DNA from: Pontibacter lucknowensis
Lineage (GTDB): Bacteria; Bacteroidota; Bacteroidia; Cytophagales; Hymenobacteraceae
Length of the DNA: 64,000 bases
Direction of reading: 5' to 3'
Assembly (NCBI RefSeq): GCF_900156415.1
Contig: NZ_FTNM01000004.1
Location: 62,001 to 126,000 of the forward strand
The position numbers and the translations under genes are program-made. Below are positions 49,368-59,430 of the stretch, in pieces. Each line of letters begins with the position of its first letter. Positions within the stretch are counted from its first letter, which is position 1. A model generated the notes under the pieces. It made no database searches. It saw only the letters and a program-made list of their open reading frames with translations, and had not been told where the DNA came from.

Positions 49368-50588
49368 ATGCTTTACCACCTCTTTACATACCTTGACCGT
49401 GAGTACGACCTATTAGGGGCGGGTGTATTCCAGTACATCTCGTTCAGGGCGGGTATGGCAACGCTGACATCCTTGCTGATCGCGATGATGTTTGGCGGAC
49501 GACTGATTAAGATTTTGCAGCGCAAGCAAGTAGGCGAAAGCATACGCGACCTCGGCTTAGAGGGTCAGATGGAGAAGAAAGGCACCCCAACCATGGGTGG
49601 TCTGATCATCCTGTTGGCTATCCTCGTACCGACACTTTTGTTCGCCCGTCTGGACAACATTTACGTGCTCCTGATGATCGTTTCAACGATCTGGCTGGGC
49701 TTGATCGGCTTCCTGGATGACTACATCAAAGTGTTCAAAAAGAACAAAGAAGGACTGGCCGGAAAATTTAAGGTGCTGGGTCAGATTGGCTTAGGAATTA
49801 TTGTGGGTTTGACCCTATACTTTAGTGACGATGTTGTCGTAAGACAGTACATTTTCACCGATGGCTCTACCTCCGCCGTGAACGCCACGAGCAAGTGGGT
49901 AGACATCAAGTCCATGATTACAACCATTCCTTTCCGCAAAAATAACGAGCTCGATTACTGCAATTTGTTTTCTTTTGCCGGTCCGCTTTTCGCAGACTGG
50001 TCGTGCTACCTGTATATCCCGTTCGTGATTCTGGTGATCACGGCCGTGTCCAACGGCGCCAACATCACCGACGGGATCGACGGTTTGGCGGCTGGTACCT
50101 CGGCCATCATCGGCCTGACGCTGGCGATCTTTGCTTGGGTGTCCGGTAACACTATTTTCGCGGATTACCTGGACATCATGTTCATCCCGAACTCGGGTGA
50201 GCTAACCATTTTTGCGCTGGCCTTTGTGGGAGCCTGCGTGGGTTTCCTGTGGTATAACTCGTATCCGGCCCAAGTATTTATGGGTGACACCGGAAGTTTG
50301 GCCATTGGCGGTATCATCGCGGTGATGGCCCTGATCGTGCGTAAGGAATTGCTTATACCTATTCTGTGCGGCATTTTCCTGATCGAGAACTTGTCGGTGA
50401 TGCTGCAGGTGAGCTACTTCAAGTATACGAAGAAGAAATACGGGGAGGGCCGACGCATCTTTAAGATGTCGCCGCTGCACCACCACTACCAGAAAAACGG
50501 CTACCATGAATCCAAGATCGTTTCGCGCTTTTGGATTGTGGGCATCATGCTGGCGATTTTGACATTGGCAACCCTGAAACTGCGATAG
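49368..50588 (+). CDS. mraY: Phospho-N-acetylmuramoyl-pentapeptide transferase MraY
   Basis: A 406-residue polytopic membrane enzyme that makes lipid I from UDP-MurNAc-pentapeptide and undecaprenyl phosphate. Catalytic aspartates are D117-D118 in [12 protein letters not shown], with [12 protein letters not shown] and the histidine motif [10 protein letters not shown]. It is slightly longer than the E. coli protein because of an extra stretch between helices around residues 155-205, a feature I have seen in Bacteroidota. Its 3' end lies just 5 bp from the murD ATG. Confidence 0.96.
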   Translation: MLYHLFTYLDREYDLLGAGVFQYISFRAGMATLTSLLIAMMFGGRLIKILQRKQVGESIRDLGLEGQMEKKGTPTMGGLIILLAILVPTLLFARLDNIYVLLMIVSTIWLGLIGFLDDYIKVFKKNKEGLAGKFKVLGQIGLGIIVGLTLYFSDDVVVRQYIFTDGSTSAVNATSKWVDIKSMITTIPFRKNNELDYCNLFSFAGPLFADWSCYLYIPFVILVITAVSNGANITDGIDGLAAGTSAIIGLTLAIFAWVSGNTIFADYLDIMFIPNSGELTIFALAFVGACVGFLWYNSYPAQVFMGDTGSLAIGGIIAVMALIVRKELLIPILCGIFLIENLSVMLQVSYFKYTKKKYGEGRRIFKMSPLHHHYQKNGYHESKIVSRFWIVGIMLAILTLATLKLR

Positions 50589-50593
50589 GAATT

Positions 50594-51937
50594 ATGAAAC
50601 TAGCGATACTCGGAGCGGGAGAAAGTGGCGTAGGGGCAGCATTGCTGGCCAAGGCGAAGGGACTTGACGTGTTCGTTTCGGACATGGGGCAGATCAAGGA
50701 GGTTTACAAAGCCAAGTTGGCAACAGCGGCTATACCTTACGAAGAGGGCACCCATACCTTTGAGCGCATCCTAGAGTCCAACGAGATCATCAAAAGCCCG
50801 GGTATACCCGACAAGGCGACCATTATTCAGGAGGCGATCAAAAAAGAGATTCCGGTAATATCGGAGATCGAGTTCGCTGGCCGGTATACCGACGCGAAGT
50901 TCATTTGTATTACCGGTACGAATGGCAAGACCACGACGACGCTACTGACTTACCACTTGCTGAAGAGCGCGGGTATCAACGTGGGACTGGCCGGTAACAT
51001 CGGTGAGAGTCTGGCCGAGAAAGTAATTGACAACAAACACGAGTACTACGTGGTGGAGCTGAGCAGTTTTCAGCTCGACAACATGTACCAGTTCAAAGCA
51101 CATATTGGAGTACTGTTAAATATTACGCCAGACCACCTTGACCGGTATGGCTATGACTTAAACAAGTACGCCGCCTCGAAGTTGCGCATTGCGCAGAACA
51201 TGAGCGGCGCGGACTACTTTATCTACAACAACGATGATGATATTATCCGTAATGCGTTCGATTCTGCGTCTTTTGGCGGAACCACAATCCCATTCTCGCT
51301 CCAAGGAGCGGCAGGTACGAAAGTACTATGTGAAGGGACGCATGTAAAGGTTAACGTCAAGTTCTTTGAAGGCGACATTGACGCTTCCCGCTCTGCCCTG
51401 ATCGGCAAGCACAATCAGTACAACACGATGGCCGCCGTAGCGGTCGCCAAACTGATGGGAGTGGAAGACAGCCAGATTGAAAAGGGGCTGGAGACGTTTG
51501 AGAACGCCGAGCACCGTTTGCAGGTGATCACGGTATCCAAGGAAGTTACATACATCAACGACTCAAAAGCGACCAATGTGGAAGCGGTGTATTATGCCCT
51601 CGAAGGTATAAAGCAGCCGATCATCTGGATTGCGGGCGGTGTGGACAAAGGCAACGACTACAGCGCGCTGCAGGATCTGGCCAAAGAGAAAGTGAAAGTG
51701 CTGGTGTGTCTGGGCAAGGACAACGACAAGCTGAAAGAAGCCTTCGGGCGCATAGTGCCGGTGGTGGTGGAAACGACTTCGATGGAGTATGCGGTGCGAA
51801 TGGGCCGCTTGCTGTCGACACCGGGTGATGTGGTGCTCTTGTCACCGGCCTGCGCGAGTTTCGATTTGTTCAACAATTACGAGCACCGGGGGCAGCGCTT
51901 CAGGGAGGCCGTGGAGAAGATAGTTTTGAAAAAGTAA
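50594..51937 (+). CDS. murD: UDP-MurNAc-L-alanine:D-glutamate ligase MurD
   Basis: A 447-residue Mur ligase adding D-glutamate. The N-terminal Rossmann motif is ILGAGESGVGAALLA, the ATP loop GTNGKT lies at 108-113, and NITPDHLDRYGYD and YINDSKATN follow. The ATG at 50594 begins the Rossmann strand; a longer frame starting inside mraY is a shadow. It lies between mraY and ftsW in the usual order. Confidence 0.96.
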   Translation: MKLAILGAGESGVGAALLAKAKGLDVFVSDMGQIKEVYKAKLATAAIPYEEGTHTFERILESNEIIKSPGIPDKATIIQEAIKKEIPVISEIEFAGRYTDAKFICITGTNGKTTTTLLTYHLLKSAGINVGLAGNIGESLAEKVIDNKHEYYVVELSSFQLDNMYQFKAHIGVLLNITPDHLDRYGYDLNKYAASKLRIAQNMSGADYFIYNNDDDIIRNAFDSASFGGTTIPFSLQGAAGTKVLCEGTHVKVNVKFFEGDIDASRSALIGKHNQYNTMAAVAVAKLMGVEDSQIEKGLETFENAEHRLQVITVSKEVTYINDSKATNVEAVYYALEGIKQPIIWIAGGVDKGNDYSALQDLAKEKVKVLVCLGKDNDKLKEAFGRIVPVVVETTSMEYAVRMGRLLSTPGDVVLLSPACASFDLFNNYEHRGQRFREAVEKIVLKK

Positions 51938-51964
51938 GATTTTTAATTTTTAGCCAAAGGTAAT

Positions 51965-53113
51965 ATGATCAAGCAGTGGTTACAGCGGAACCTGAAAGGG
52001 GACGCGGTGCTTTGGGGCATCGTGCTGATGTTCTCGCTTATCAGCATGGCAGTCGTATATTCGGCTACCGGTACCTTGGCGTACAAGCAAAAAGACGGTA
52101 ACACGGAGTACTTCCTCTTCAAGCACTCCTCGCTGATCTTCATTGGACTAGCCTTCATGTGGCTAGCGCACAAGATCGATTACCGTTACTATTCCCGATT
52201 GTCGCTGGTGGCGCTTATTCTGTCGGTGCCGCTATTGCTCTATACCTTCTTTTTCGGTTCGAATATCAATGAAGCGTCCCGCTGGATTACCATCCCAGTG
52301 ATCAACCAAACCTTCCAGCCTTCGGATTTGGCGAAACTGGCACTGATTTCCTATCTGGCCAGTATGCTTTCGAAGAAGCAAAACAACCTCGACGACTGGA
52401 AGCGTAACTTGCTGCCGATCTTTGCTTGGACTGGTTTTATCTGCGCCCTGATCGCGTTGACGAACACTTCAACAGCGGTATTACTGTTCCTGACCAGCCT
52501 CTTGCTGATGTTCATCGGACGTGTGCCGATGAAATCGTTGGCGGCTTTCGTGATAGCAGGCGCTATGCTGGGCGGTGTTGGTCTGGCAGCTGGTCAGCGT
52601 CTGGGCACAGCGATCAGCAGGGTAGAAGCCTTCTTCGATGAATCGGAAACCGCTTTTCAGCTCGAGCAATCCTATATCGCTATCGCAACAGGTGGCGTGG
52701 TGGGCAAAGGTCCGGGCAACAGCGATCAGCGCGATATTCTGCCGCACCCTTACTCTGACTTTATCTATGCGATCATACTGGAGGAATACGGGTTATTAGG
52801 TGGTGCTTTGGTGCTCTTCCTATACCTTGCCTTGCTCTACCGGGGCTTGGTGACGGTCACGAAAAGCAACGGTGCCTTTGGAGGCTTACTGGCAGCCGGT
52901 CTGAGTTTCAGTTTGGTGCTGCAGGGTATGATCAATATGGGCGTGGCCGTTGGGCTTGGTCCGATTACGGGTCTGCCATTGCCGCTTCTGAGTATGGGGG
53001 GGACATCCCTGATCTTCACAGGTATATCCATCGGGATCATCCTGAGCGTGAGCCGTACCGTGAAAGGAGAAGAGTCATTTAGTTCGACCTCAAAAGTGAC
53101 GGCCAATGCCTAA
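51965..53113 (+). CDS. ftsW: Septal peptidoglycan glycosyltransferase FtsW
   Basis: A 382-residue SEDS-family membrane protein with about ten helices. It polymerises lipid II at the septum with FtsI. Signatures are NEASRWITIPVINQTFQPSD and LPHPYSDFIYAIILEEYGLLG, with GLPLPLLSMGGTS near the end. Its last 8 bp overlap murG. It belongs to the same transcript as murD and murG. Confidence 0.95.
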   Translation: MIKQWLQRNLKGDAVLWGIVLMFSLISMAVVYSATGTLAYKQKDGNTEYFLFKHSSLIFIGLAFMWLAHKIDYRYYSRLSLVALILSVPLLLYTFFFGSNINEASRWITIPVINQTFQPSDLAKLALISYLASMLSKKQNNLDDWKRNLLPIFAWTGFICALIALTNTSTAVLLFLTSLLLMFIGRVPMKSLAAFVIAGAMLGGVGLAAGQRLGTAISRVEAFFDESETAFQLEQSYIAIATGGVVGKGPGNSDQRDILPHPYSDFIYAIILEEYGLLGGALVLFLYLALLYRGLVTVTKSNGAFGGLLAAGLSFSLVLQGMINMGVAVGLGPITGLPLPLLSMGGTSLIFTGISIGIILSVSRTVKGEESFSSTSKVTANA

Positions 53114-54218
53114 TCCGCAGCGTCCATATCGTTTCATCATTAGCGGTGGTGGCACTGGCGGGCACATTTACCCGGCCATCGCTATTGCCAACCAGATCAA
53201 GGTGGTGCACCCTGATGCGGAGATCCTATTTGTGGGAGCGATCGGGCGTATGGAAATGACACGCGTGCCGGAAGCGGGCTATAAGATTGTGGGTCTCTGG
53301 ATCAGCGGACTGCAGCGCCGTCTCACACTGGACAATCTCTCTTTCCCCTGGAAAGTGATTTCCAGTATCCGGATGTCGAACAAGATCATCCGTGAGTTCA
53401 AGCCGGATGCCGTGGTAGGTGTGGGCGGCTATGCCAGCGGTCCGTTGCTGTATGCTGCGACTTCTAAGAAAATCCCGGCCCTGATTCAGGAGCAGAACTC
53501 TTATGCCGGCATTACCAACAAGCTGTTGGCAAAACGGGTGCAGAAGATCTGTGTGGCTTACAACAACATGGACGCCTTCTTCCCGGCTGAAAAGCTGGTC
53601 ATGACGGGCAACCCGGTTCGAAAGGACATCATGGAGCTAGAAGGCAAGCGCCGCGAGGCCCTGTTGCACTTCGGGCTGACCTCTGAAAAGAAAACGATAC
53701 TGGTGATAGGCGGAAGCCTTGGTGCCAGAATGATAAACCAAAGTATAGCCGCAGGCTTGCAGCAAATTGCAGACGCAGGCTATCAACTGATCTGGCAGAC
53801 GGGCAGAGCATTCTATCCGCAGGCGCAGGAACTGGAGAAGCCTTTTACCGATGCAGGTATACGTGCCTTTGATTTCATCAGGCAGATGGGTCTAGCTTAT
53901 GCCGCCGCCGATGTGGTGGTATCCAGAGCCGGGGCGCTCTCGATTTCGGAGCTGTGTCTGGCCGGAAAGCCAAGTATACTGGTGCCTTCGCCGAATGTGG
54001 CCGAAGACCACCAAACCAAAAATGCCATGTCACTGGTGCAGGAGCAGGCTGCCCTGTTAGTGCGGGATGCTGAAGCGCAGCAACAGCTTATACCTGCCGC
54101 CTTGGAACTGGCCGGTAACGAGACAGAGCAGCACCGTCTGGCGCAGAATATATTGAAACTGGCGCGGCCAAATGCCGCTGTCGATATTGTGAACGAACTG
54201 TTAAAGTTGATCAAGTGA
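53106..54218 (+). CDS. murG: Lipid II synthase (GlcNAc transferase) MurG
   Basis: A 370-residue peripheral membrane glycosyltransferase that adds GlcNAc to lipid I. The N-terminal GGGTGGH motif is at 14-20. GVGGYASGPLLYAA and VIGGSLGARMINQ follow, and the UDP-GlcNAc site is in SRAGALSISELCLAGKPSIL. It overlaps both ftsW (8 bp) and murC (GTGA, 4 bp), indicating translational coupling. Confidence 0.96.
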   Translation: MPNPQRPYRFIISGGGTGGHIYPAIAIANQIKVVHPDAEILFVGAIGRMEMTRVPEAGYKIVGLWISGLQRRLTLDNLSFPWKVISSIRMSNKIIREFKPDAVVGVGGYASGPLLYAATSKKIPALIQEQNSYAGITNKLLAKRVQKICVAYNNMDAFFPAEKLVMTGNPVRKDIMELEGKRREALLHFGLTSEKKTILVIGGSLGARMINQSIAAGLQQIADAGYQLIWQTGRAFYPQAQELEKPFTDAGIRAFDFIRQMGLAYAAADVVVSRAGALSISELCLAGKPSILVPSPNVAEDHQTKNAMSLVQEQAALLVRDAEAQQQLIPAALELAGNETEQHRLAQNILKLARPNAAVDIVNELLKLIK

Positions 54219-55609
54219 GACTGGAAGATTATAGCTATATCTATTTCCTTGGCATCGGCGGCATCGGCATGAGTGCCATCGCCCGCTGGTTCAATGCCCG
54301 GAAGCTTCCGGTATGGGGCTATGACAAAACACGAACCCCACTCACTGAGGCACTGGAGAAGGAGGGCATCCGGGTGCATTATGAAGATGATGTAAACCAG
54401 TTGCCAAAAGAAATACTGGATAACAAAGAGACGACCTTGGTGGTACTCACGCCGGCTATACCTGCCGAGCACACGGAGTGGGCCTACCTGAAGACCCAAG
54501 GCTATACCATCAAGAAACGTTCGGAGGTGTTAGGCATTATCACCGGTTCGGCCTATACCGTAGCAGTGGCTGGTACGCACGGCAAGACGACAACTTCGTC
54601 TATCGTGACACATTTGCTGCACGAAGGCGGCGTGGATTGTTCAGCTTTTCTGGGAGGTATAGCAACCAACCTAAACTCGAATCTTTTAATCGGAAAAGGT
54701 ACGGCTGAGCAGGAGACGATTGTGGTAGAAGCCGACGAGTATGACCGTTCGTTCCTGACGCTTTACCCGGACATAGCCATTGTGACTTCGGCCGACCCCG
54801 ATCACCTGGATATTTATGGTGACAAAGAGGAACTGATCAGAACCTTTCAGAAGTTCATCAGTCAGGTGAAACCAGGCGGTTTCCTGATTTTGCATAGCGA
54901 CACTGATCCACGTCTGCTTGAAAAAGTGCAGGAGGGTGTGCGGGTGATTCGCTACAGCTTGGACGAGGGTGAAGGGCATGTGCAACAGCTTGAAATACAG
55001 GGATACAGCTTCTGTTTTGATACAGAAACACCCTTTGGTAACATAGCACGTTTGGTACTCGGTTTACCCGGATATCATAATGTGGAGAACGCCCTGGCTG
55101 CACTGATAGCGGGTCAGATCATGGGCGTGTCAGACGACAGACTGCGTGATGCTTTGGCAAGTTACAGAGGTGTGAAGCGACGCTTCCAAGTGATATACGA
55201 AGGGCAGGGCAAAGTATACATCGACGACTATGCGCACCACCCGAAAGAGATCGATGCGTTCATGACGTCTTTGCGTGCCATTTATCCGGACAAAAAGCTG
55301 ACAGTGGTGTTTCAGCCGCATTTGTTCAGCCGCACCCGCGACTTTGCAACCGAATTTGCACAAAGTTTGAGTGCTGCTGACGAACTGATCTTGCTGGATA
55401 TATACCCAGCACGGGAAAAGCCAATTGAAGGTGTGACTTCAGAAATGATTTTGGGCTTGATAAATGGTCCGAAAAAAAGACTTTTGCATAAAGAGGATGT
55501 GGCGGCTTATTTAGCTGAAAACACTGATTTTGAGGTATTGGCAACAGTTGGAGCCGGTGATATCGATACATTAGTAAAGCCTATAAAAAATATTTTAGAA
55601 AATAACTGA
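54215..55609 (+). CDS. murC: UDP-MurNAc:L-alanine ligase MurC
   Basis: A 464-residue Mur ligase adding L-alanine to UDP-MurNAc. The N-terminal FLGIGGIGMSAIARWF binds the nucleotide sugar, the ATP loop GTHGKT is at 120-125, and VYIDDYAHHPKEI and VFQPHLFSRTRDF are family marks. The start is GTG inside the murG stop (GTGA). It is followed one base later by the ftsQ-like gene. Confidence 0.96.
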   Translation: MRLEDYSYIYFLGIGGIGMSAIARWFNARKLPVWGYDKTRTPLTEALEKEGIRVHYEDDVNQLPKEILDNKETTLVVLTPAIPAEHTEWAYLKTQGYTIKKRSEVLGIITGSAYTVAVAGTHGKTTTSSIVTHLLHEGGVDCSAFLGGIATNLNSNLLIGKGTAEQETIVVEADEYDRSFLTLYPDIAIVTSADPDHLDIYGDKEELIRTFQKFISQVKPGGFLILHSDTDPRLLEKVQEGVRVIRYSLDEGEGHVQQLEIQGYSFCFDTETPFGNIARLVLGLPGYHNVENALAALIAGQIMGVSDDRLRDALASYRGVKRRFQVIYEGQGKVYIDDYAHHPKEIDAFMTSLRAIYPDKKLTVVFQPHLFSRTRDFATEFAQSLSAADELILLDIYPAREKPIEGVTSEMILGLINGPKKRLLHKEDVAAYLAENTDFEVLATVGAGDIDTLVKPIKNILENN

Positions 55610-55610
55610 A

Positions 55611-56372
55611 ATGGGCTTGAATAGTAAAATAAAATCTTTAATTTTTGCATGTTGTAGCGTGGTTACGATCGCCGCTCTTGCAGGATTTGCCTCTTCTCGC
55701 CAAAATGAAAAAAAGTGTGAGAAAGTGTCAATAAATATTGATAATGAGTACAACAATTACTTTATTGGGGAAGAGGAAGTAAGAGATCTCCTAACCCGAG
55801 AAGGTGAACGAAAACTGGAAGGTTTGCCCAACCAGGAGATCGATCTGAAAAACCTTGAAAAACGTATCGAAGCACATAGCTTTGTGAAAGAAGCAGAGGT
55901 TTATAAAGGTCTCGACGGCAACATCAAAGTAAGTATTAAACAGAATAGGCCTATAGCTAGAATTATACGACCAGATCAAGATGTCTACATCGACGCAGAG
56001 GGTAATATGCTGCCCCTGTCCGACCGATATACCGCTCGTGTAATACCCATTACGAAGACCCAGTCCGGCAGACCGTTCGGCAGGGATTTCTTTCAGGACT
56101 CTACAGGCCAGGCCTATATTTCCTTGCTGCGTTTCATTGAAGCCGATCAGTTTTGGAAAGCCCAATTAGCCCAGATGCATATCGATGAAAAGGGCAAAGT
56201 TTCTTTTCTGCCACAGGTAGGGGAACACACCATTGAGTTTGGGAAGCCAAATGACATGGAACAAAAATTTAAAAAGTTGATGGTCTTTTATAAAGAAGTA
56301 CTGCCCGTGATGGGCTGGGATAAATATAAGAGAGTCAATGTTGAGTACGAAGATCAGATTATTTGTGAATAA
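55611..56372 (+). CDS. ftsQ: FtsQ/DivIB-like cell division protein
   Basis: A 253-residue bitopic protein in the ftsQ position. An N-terminal helix (IFACCSVVTIAALAGFA, about 10-26) precedes a POTRA-like domain (NNYFIGEEEVRDLL; LEKRIEAHSFVKEAEVYKGL). A beta domain with IKQNRPIARI follows. Sequence conservation with E. coli FtsQ is low, as usual in Bacteroidota, so position carries part of the assignment. It links FtsA/FtsZ with the septal synthases. Its first ~130 bp are noticeably AT-richer than the flanking mur genes. Confidence 0.88.
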   Translation: MGLNSKIKSLIFACCSVVTIAALAGFASSRQNEKKCEKVSINIDNEYNNYFIGEEEVRDLLTREGERKLEGLPNQEIDLKNLEKRIEAHSFVKEAEVYKGLDGNIKVSIKQNRPIARIIRPDQDVYIDAEGNMLPLSDRYTARVIPITKTQSGRPFGRDFFQDSTGQAYISLLRFIEADQFWKAQLAQMHIDEKGKVSFLPQVGEHTIEFGKPNDMEQKFKKLMVFYKEVLPVMGWDKYKRVNVEYEDQIICE

Positions 56373-56384
56373 CATATACAGCAT

Positions 56385-57680
56385 ATGCAGAACGACAAAA
56401 TAGTAGTAGGCTTGGACATCGGCACAACCAAAGTTTGCGCACTTGTTGGTCGGAAGAATGAGTATGGAAAGCTGGAAATCCTGGGGATGGGCAAAGCCAT
56501 CTCGGAAGGGGTGGTACGTGGTATTGTCAGCAATATCGACAAAACCGTAGAGGCGATCAGAAAAGCCGTTCAGCAGGCCGAAGATCAGGCGAGCATCAAC
56601 ATCAAGGTGGTGAACGTGGGTATTGCCGGGCAGCACATCAAGAGCCTGCAGCACAATGGCAGCATTACCCGCCAAATGACGGATGATGAGATAACGGTAG
56701 AGGATGTGAACCGCCTGACAAATGACATGTACCGACTGGTGACCCCTCCGGGAAGCGAGATCATCCATGTGATGCCGCAGGAATACAAAGTAGACTATGA
56801 AGAAGGTATAGTGGACCCGGTAGGTATGTCGGGTGTCCGTCTGGAGGGTAACTTCCATATCATCACCGCACAGTCTAATGCGATCAGCAACATCAACAAA
56901 TGCATCGCCCGTGCCGGACTCGAGATTGATAACCTGATCCTGGAGCCGCTTGCTTCCAGCATGTCGGTACTGAGCGACGAGGAGAAGGAAGCCGGGGTGG
57001 CGCTGGTTGACATTGGCGGTGGTACGACAGACCTTGCTATTTTCAAAGACAATATTATCCGCCATACGGCAGTTCTTCCTTTTGGGGGCAATATCATCAC
57101 ATCTGACATTAAGCAGGGCTGCATGGTGATGCAGAACCAGGCGGAGCAGCTGAAAGTGAAGTTTGGAAAGGCGATTGCCGACGAAGCTTCAGAAAACGAG
57201 ATCGTTTCGATCCCGGGCTTGCGTGACCGTACGCCTAAGGAGATCTCTCTGAAGAACCTGGCCTATATTATTGAGGCGAGAATGGAAGAGATTGTGGAAC
57301 TGATCTACTCGGAAATTGTTCGTTCAGGGTATAGCAACAGCCTGGCAGCCGGTATCGTGATTACAGGGGGAGGCGCTCAGCTTCAAAACCTGGTGCAACT
57401 GGTAGAATACATCACCGGCATGGATACCCGCATTGGCTATCCGAACGAGCATCTGGGCAAGTCGAAGATCGATGCCGTGAAGAGCCCGATGCACGCAACG
57501 GGTGTAGGGCTGGTGTTGGCCGGCTACCAGTCACTTGACCAGCGTGAAGAGAAGCATGTGGAGGTGCAGCAGCACGAAGAGTATAACAGAGTGGTAACAA
57601 CAAAGACCGCCAGCAAAGAAAGCAGCGGCAAGGGATTGCTTGACAGAATTAAAGGACTTCTGTCAGACGATATCGATTAG
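56385..57680 (+). CDS. ftsA: Cell division actin-like protein FtsA
   Basis: A 431-residue actin-fold ATPase that tethers FtsZ to the membrane. The phosphate motifs are VVGLDIGTTKVCALVG (about 6-21) and VDIGGGTTDLAIF (about 208-220), and GIVITGGGAQLQNL is the adenosine motif. The C-terminal LLDRIKGLLSDDID is amphipathic and fits a membrane-targeting helix. It lies 46 bp before ftsZ. Confidence 0.96.
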   Translation: MQNDKIVVGLDIGTTKVCALVGRKNEYGKLEILGMGKAISEGVVRGIVSNIDKTVEAIRKAVQQAEDQASINIKVVNVGIAGQHIKSLQHNGSITRQMTDDEITVEDVNRLTNDMYRLVTPPGSEIIHVMPQEYKVDYEEGIVDPVGMSGVRLEGNFHIITAQSNAISNINKCIARAGLEIDNLILEPLASSMSVLSDEEKEAGVALVDIGGGTTDLAIFKDNIIRHTAVLPFGGNIITSDIKQGCMVMQNQAEQLKVKFGKAIADEASENEIVSIPGLRDRTPKEISLKNLAYIIEARMEEIVELIYSEIVRSGYSNSLAAGIVITGGGAQLQNLVQLVEYITGMDTRIGYPNEHLGKSKIDAVKSPMHATGVGLVLAGYQSLDQREEKHVEVQQHEEYNRVVTTKTASKESSGKGLLDRIKGLLSDDID

Positions 57681-57726
57681 TAAGAAGCATAATTATTAGA
57701 AACCCATAATAGCAGGAGATTTTAGT

Positions 57727-59343
57727 ATGACATCAATGTACAGTTTTGACCTGCCGGCAAGCGGTAAGTCCATCATCAAGGTGATTGGCGTCGGGGGCGG
57801 TGGCAGCAACGCGGTTAACCACATGTATAACCAAGGTATCAAAGATGTGGAATTCGTGATCTGTAATACAGATATGCAAGCGCTGAAAAGCAGCAGTGTT
57901 CCAAATAAACTACAAATAGGCTTGAACCTGACTGAAGGTCTTGGCGCCGGTGCCAACCCTGAAAAAGGAAAACATGCAGCGCTGGAGAGCAAGGAAGAGA
58001 TACGAGAGTTACTGAGCAACGATACCAAGATGGTGTTTATCACGGCTGGTATGGGTGGTGGTACAGGTACAGGTGCAGCTCCGGTTATCGCAAAGGTGGC
58101 TAAAGAACTCGGTATCCTAACTGTGGGTATCGTTACAGCTCCTTTCGTTTTTGAAGGAAAGAAGAAAAAGACTGCCGCTGAGAACGGTATCAAAGAACTA
58201 AGCGAAAACTGCGACACAATACTTGTTATCCTCAATGATAAGCTGCGCGAGATGTTCGGTAACCTGACCATTCGTGAGGCTTTCTCCAAAGCTGACAATG
58301 TGTTGACAACAGCCGCTAAATCTATTGCTGAGATTATCACCGTTACAGCCGAAGTGAACGTTGACTTTGAGGACGTGAAGACTGTAATGAAAGACTCTGG
58401 GGCTGCAGTGATGGGTTCTGCAACTACAGAAGGTGAGGGCCGTGCCCTGCGTGCTGCTGAAGAGGCGCTTTCTTCTCCTTTGCTGAATAACACTGACATT
58501 CACGGTGCTCAGAGAATCCTCCTTTCAATTATGTCTGGTGAGCAGGCTGAGCTTGAAATGGACGAATTGACTGAAATCACTGAATATATCCAGGATAAAG
58601 CCGGACAGGAAGCTGAAGTTATTTTCGGTCACGGTATCGATTCCTCACTTGGTCAGAGTATTCGTGTAACTGTAATTGCTACTGGTTTTGCCAGCGATGC
58701 AGAGGTTATCATTGAACCAAAGAAAACGGTATTTGACCTGGATAGCCAAAAAAAAATTGAAGTAGCAGAGCCAGCCAAGCCAGAGCAGCCTAAAATGGTG
58801 AACTTTGTGCCTGAGCCAGTAGTAGCGCCTGTTGTGACACCACAACCTCAGCAGCCGGTGCAGCAGCAGTTTGAAATTCGTCGCCCGGTGGTGGAGCAGC
58901 CGCAACAGCCAGTTCAACCGCAAGCGCCTCAGCAACAGCAGTACCAGCAGCCGCAGGCCCCACAGCCACAGCAGCCTGTACAGCAACAACCGCAGCGCCG
59001 TGTTTTTAACCTGGAGGGTTCTACTACGCAGGAGTTCAGCAACGGCTTTGGTGTGCAGCAACAAGAAGACTATGCCACACGTGAGGCAAAGCGCCTTGAA
59101 GCTGAGCGTGAGCTGATGAAGCAAAAAGCGATTGAGCGCCGTGAGCGCCTGAAAATGCTGAGCGCCGACATGACCACGAGCGAAGCGATGAAAGAGAAGC
59201 TGGACGTACCGGCTTACCTGCGCCGCAATGTTGCCCTGGATTCAGTTGCACACTCTTCTGAACGCAACATATCCCGTTTCAACCTAAACGATGACAACGA
59301 GATACTAGGCGACAACCGCTTTCTGCATGATAATGTAGACTAA
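57727..59343 (+). CDS. ftsZ: Cell division tubulin-like GTPase FtsZ
   Basis: A 538-residue GTPase that forms the Z-ring. The signature GGGTGTG is at 110-116, with the N-terminal VIGVGGGGSNAVNHM and the NVDFEDVKTVM synergy loop. After the conserved core (~330 residues) comes a long Q/P-rich linker (about 350-430) rich in PQQPVQ repeats. The conserved FtsA-binding peptide LDVPAYLRRNVAL follows near residue 495. A further ~30-residue tail (ERNISRFNLNDDNEI) extends beyond it, a variation seen in some Bacteroidota. It is the last dcw gene. Confidence 0.97.
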   Translation: MTSMYSFDLPASGKSIIKVIGVGGGGSNAVNHMYNQGIKDVEFVICNTDMQALKSSSVPNKLQIGLNLTEGLGAGANPEKGKHAALESKEEIRELLSNDTKMVFITAGMGGGTGTGAAPVIAKVAKELGILTVGIVTAPFVFEGKKKKTAAENGIKELSENCDTILVILNDKLREMFGNLTIREAFSKADNVLTTAAKSIAEIITVTAEVNVDFEDVKTVMKDSGAAVMGSATTEGEGRALRAAEEALSSPLLNNTDIHGAQRILLSIMSGEQAELEMDELTEITEYIQDKAGQEAEVIFGHGIDSSLGQSIRVTVIATGFASDAEVIIEPKKTVFDLDSQKKIEVAEPAKPEQPKMVNFVPEPVVAPVVTPQPQQPVQQQFEIRRPVVEQPQQPVQPQAPQQQQYQQPQAPQPQQPVQQQPQRRVFNLEGSTTQEFSNGFGVQQQEDYATREAKRLEAERELMKQKAIERRERLKMLSADMTTSEAMKEKLDVPAYLRRNVALDSVAHSSERNISRFNLNDDNEILGDNRFLHDNVD

Positions 59344-59369
59344 TTTTAATCCTGTTTTCTAATAATGTG

Positions 59370-59401
59370 AAGAGCCCGCTGTCAAAGCGGGCTCTTTTTT
59401 T
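59370..59401. terminator. Terminator at the end of the dcw cluster
   Basis: AAGAGCCCGCT and AGCGGGCTCTT form a perfect 11-bp stem around GTCAA, followed by a T-run. Two further GGTATA-type elements lie just beyond (TATACCTATACCT). Confidence 0.92.
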
Positions 59402-59430
59402 ATACCTATACCTACACAACAACCTGGCTA

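Noticed and set aside
44375..59343. dcw cluster as a novel system
   Set aside because: Gene content and order are the standard Bacteroidota arrangement; only the upstream control region is noteworthy.
57727..59343. Q/P-rich segment of ftsZ as an expanded repeat or frameshift
   Set aside because: Long glutamine/proline linkers between the GTPase core and the C-terminal peptide are normal in FtsZ, and the frame stays open to the conserved peptide.
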